A program made the translations under genes and the position numbers. The notes beneath the pieces were generated by a model. That model worked only from the letters and a program-made list of their open reading frames with translations, did no database searches and was not told the DNA's origin. 64,000 nt of DNA. Source: Maratus speciosus. Its lineage: Eukaryota > Arthropoda > Arachnida > Araneae > Salticidae. Below, in pieces: positions 63,501 through 64,000 of this stretch. The stretch is taken from positions 285,307,836 through 285,371,835 of the forward strand of contig OZ010792.1 in the NCBI GenBank assembly GCA_963932465.1, read 5' to 3'. Numbering within the stretch: position 1 is the stretch's first letter; each line of letters starts with the position of its first letter.

Positions 63501-64000
63501 AGTAACAGTTTTATTATTACTATGAATATCTTTAGCTTCATTGTATTTATAATAGTCATTACAGTTATTGATTATAATTATTGCTATCACCATTATATTT
63601 TAATTAGTTAAAATTATATTTCTTGGTGTCATTAATTTTCAATTTAAATAAAAAAATAAACTATTATTATTTTTTTATAAATATTATTTTTGTTAGTATT
63701 ATGGTCATCGTTTTAACTTATTTATAACGATAATTCTTGGAATCATTATTATTTATCTTATTATTAGTATTATATTAATTGTTATCGTTATTTGATTTAT
63801 TACTATGATTAATATTAAAATAATAATAATAATAATAATTATTATTATTTTTAACATTATCATTAGTATTATTATATTATTATTATTGTTGATATAATTA
63901 CATATTTATTATTATATATGAAAATTATTTATGATTATTTTTTAAAAAAAATATATTATGACAATTATTAATTTGTTTTAAAAATTTTTGCTTTATTATT

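Larger units (their letters stand above)
30622..64000 (+). repeat. Satellite array, ~1,006-bp monomer, at least 33 copies
   Basis: The landmark TCGGACTAAC (one copy reads TCGGACAAAC) starts at 30831, 31813, 32828, 33830, 34839, 35842, 36842, 37846, 38858, 39866, 40866, 41876, 42885, 43877, 44884, 45901, 46913, 47906, 48918, 49929, 50935, 51931, 52944, 53951, 54948, 55963, 56977, 57980, 58977, 59984, 60993, 62003 and 63016. Spacing is 982-1,017 bp, mean about 1,006. All copies are in one orientation and no foreign insertion interrupts them. Each monomer has a ~420-bp GC-richer core and a ~580-bp ATT/AAT-rich tail. The array starts within the AT-rich tail (near 30622) and continues past the window end. 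The earliest monomers are the most divergent. Confidence 0.97.

Noticed and set aside
30622..64000. CRISPR-like or rDNA spacer array
   Set aside because: The repeats are ~1 kb and contiguous without unique spacers, and no rRNA sequence is recognisable.

Overview
This is AT-rich eukaryotic, almost certainly metazoan, DNA, and I recognise no intact host gene in it. The repeat types (Helitrons with hairpin plus CTAG 3' ends, a Ty3/Gypsy remnant, a tRNA-Ser-like SINE, several MITE families, a long satellite) would suit an arthropod, perhaps an arachnid. That placement is an impression from repeat content, not proof. Almost every open reading frame is short, lacks recognisable domains, or lies inside a repeat.

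Layout. 1-1440: AT-rich, nothing recognised. 1441-3190: about 5.5 units of a ~325-bp tandem repeat whose units carry an inverted pair of CCGCCAT/ATGGCGG motifs. 3270-5372: a possible fold-back element with ~70-bp inverted arms, holding two MITEs. 5373-6328: the 3' end of a decayed Ty3/Gypsy element (integrase C-terminus, polypurine tract, short LTR). 7115-7566: a complete 452-bp long-TIR fold-back element. 7889-8224: an unrecognised 111-codon ORF. 9283-10938: three ~407-bp tandem units, the first interrupted by a SINE and by a 180-bp MITE, each with a target-site duplication, while the sister units preserve the empty sites. 11690-12976: a PIF1-type helicase pseudogene.

13.7-29.7 kb is a dense Helitron graveyard. 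Hairpin/CTAG 3' ends and AT-rich 5' ends abut, mostly in minus orientation and head to tail (14059, 15212, 18895, 19159, 25754, 27849, 29419). A plus-strand non-autonomous Helitron (23423-25730) ends 23 bp from a minus-strand one (25754-27847) that keeps a broken PIF1 helicase C-terminus and two blocks of internal tandem repeats. MITEs of two families are scattered through it.

30622-64000: one uninterrupted satellite array, monomer ~1,006 bp, with 33 copies of the landmark TCGGACTAAC. The array runs off the right end of the window. Each monomer joins a GC-richer core to a long ATT/AAT-rich tail. The array has higher-order structure: two 4-monomer repeats (~4,027 bp) followed by two 3-monomer repeats (~3,017 bp), and a two-monomer block repeated 20 monomers (~20,127 bp) further on. 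The recurring 87-codon ORF here is a by-product of the satellite unit.

No genes act together as a pathway. The window records transposition, tandem Helitron insertion and satellite amplification. The most informative parts are the higher-order satellite, the chained Helitron termini and the nested insertions with empty sites.
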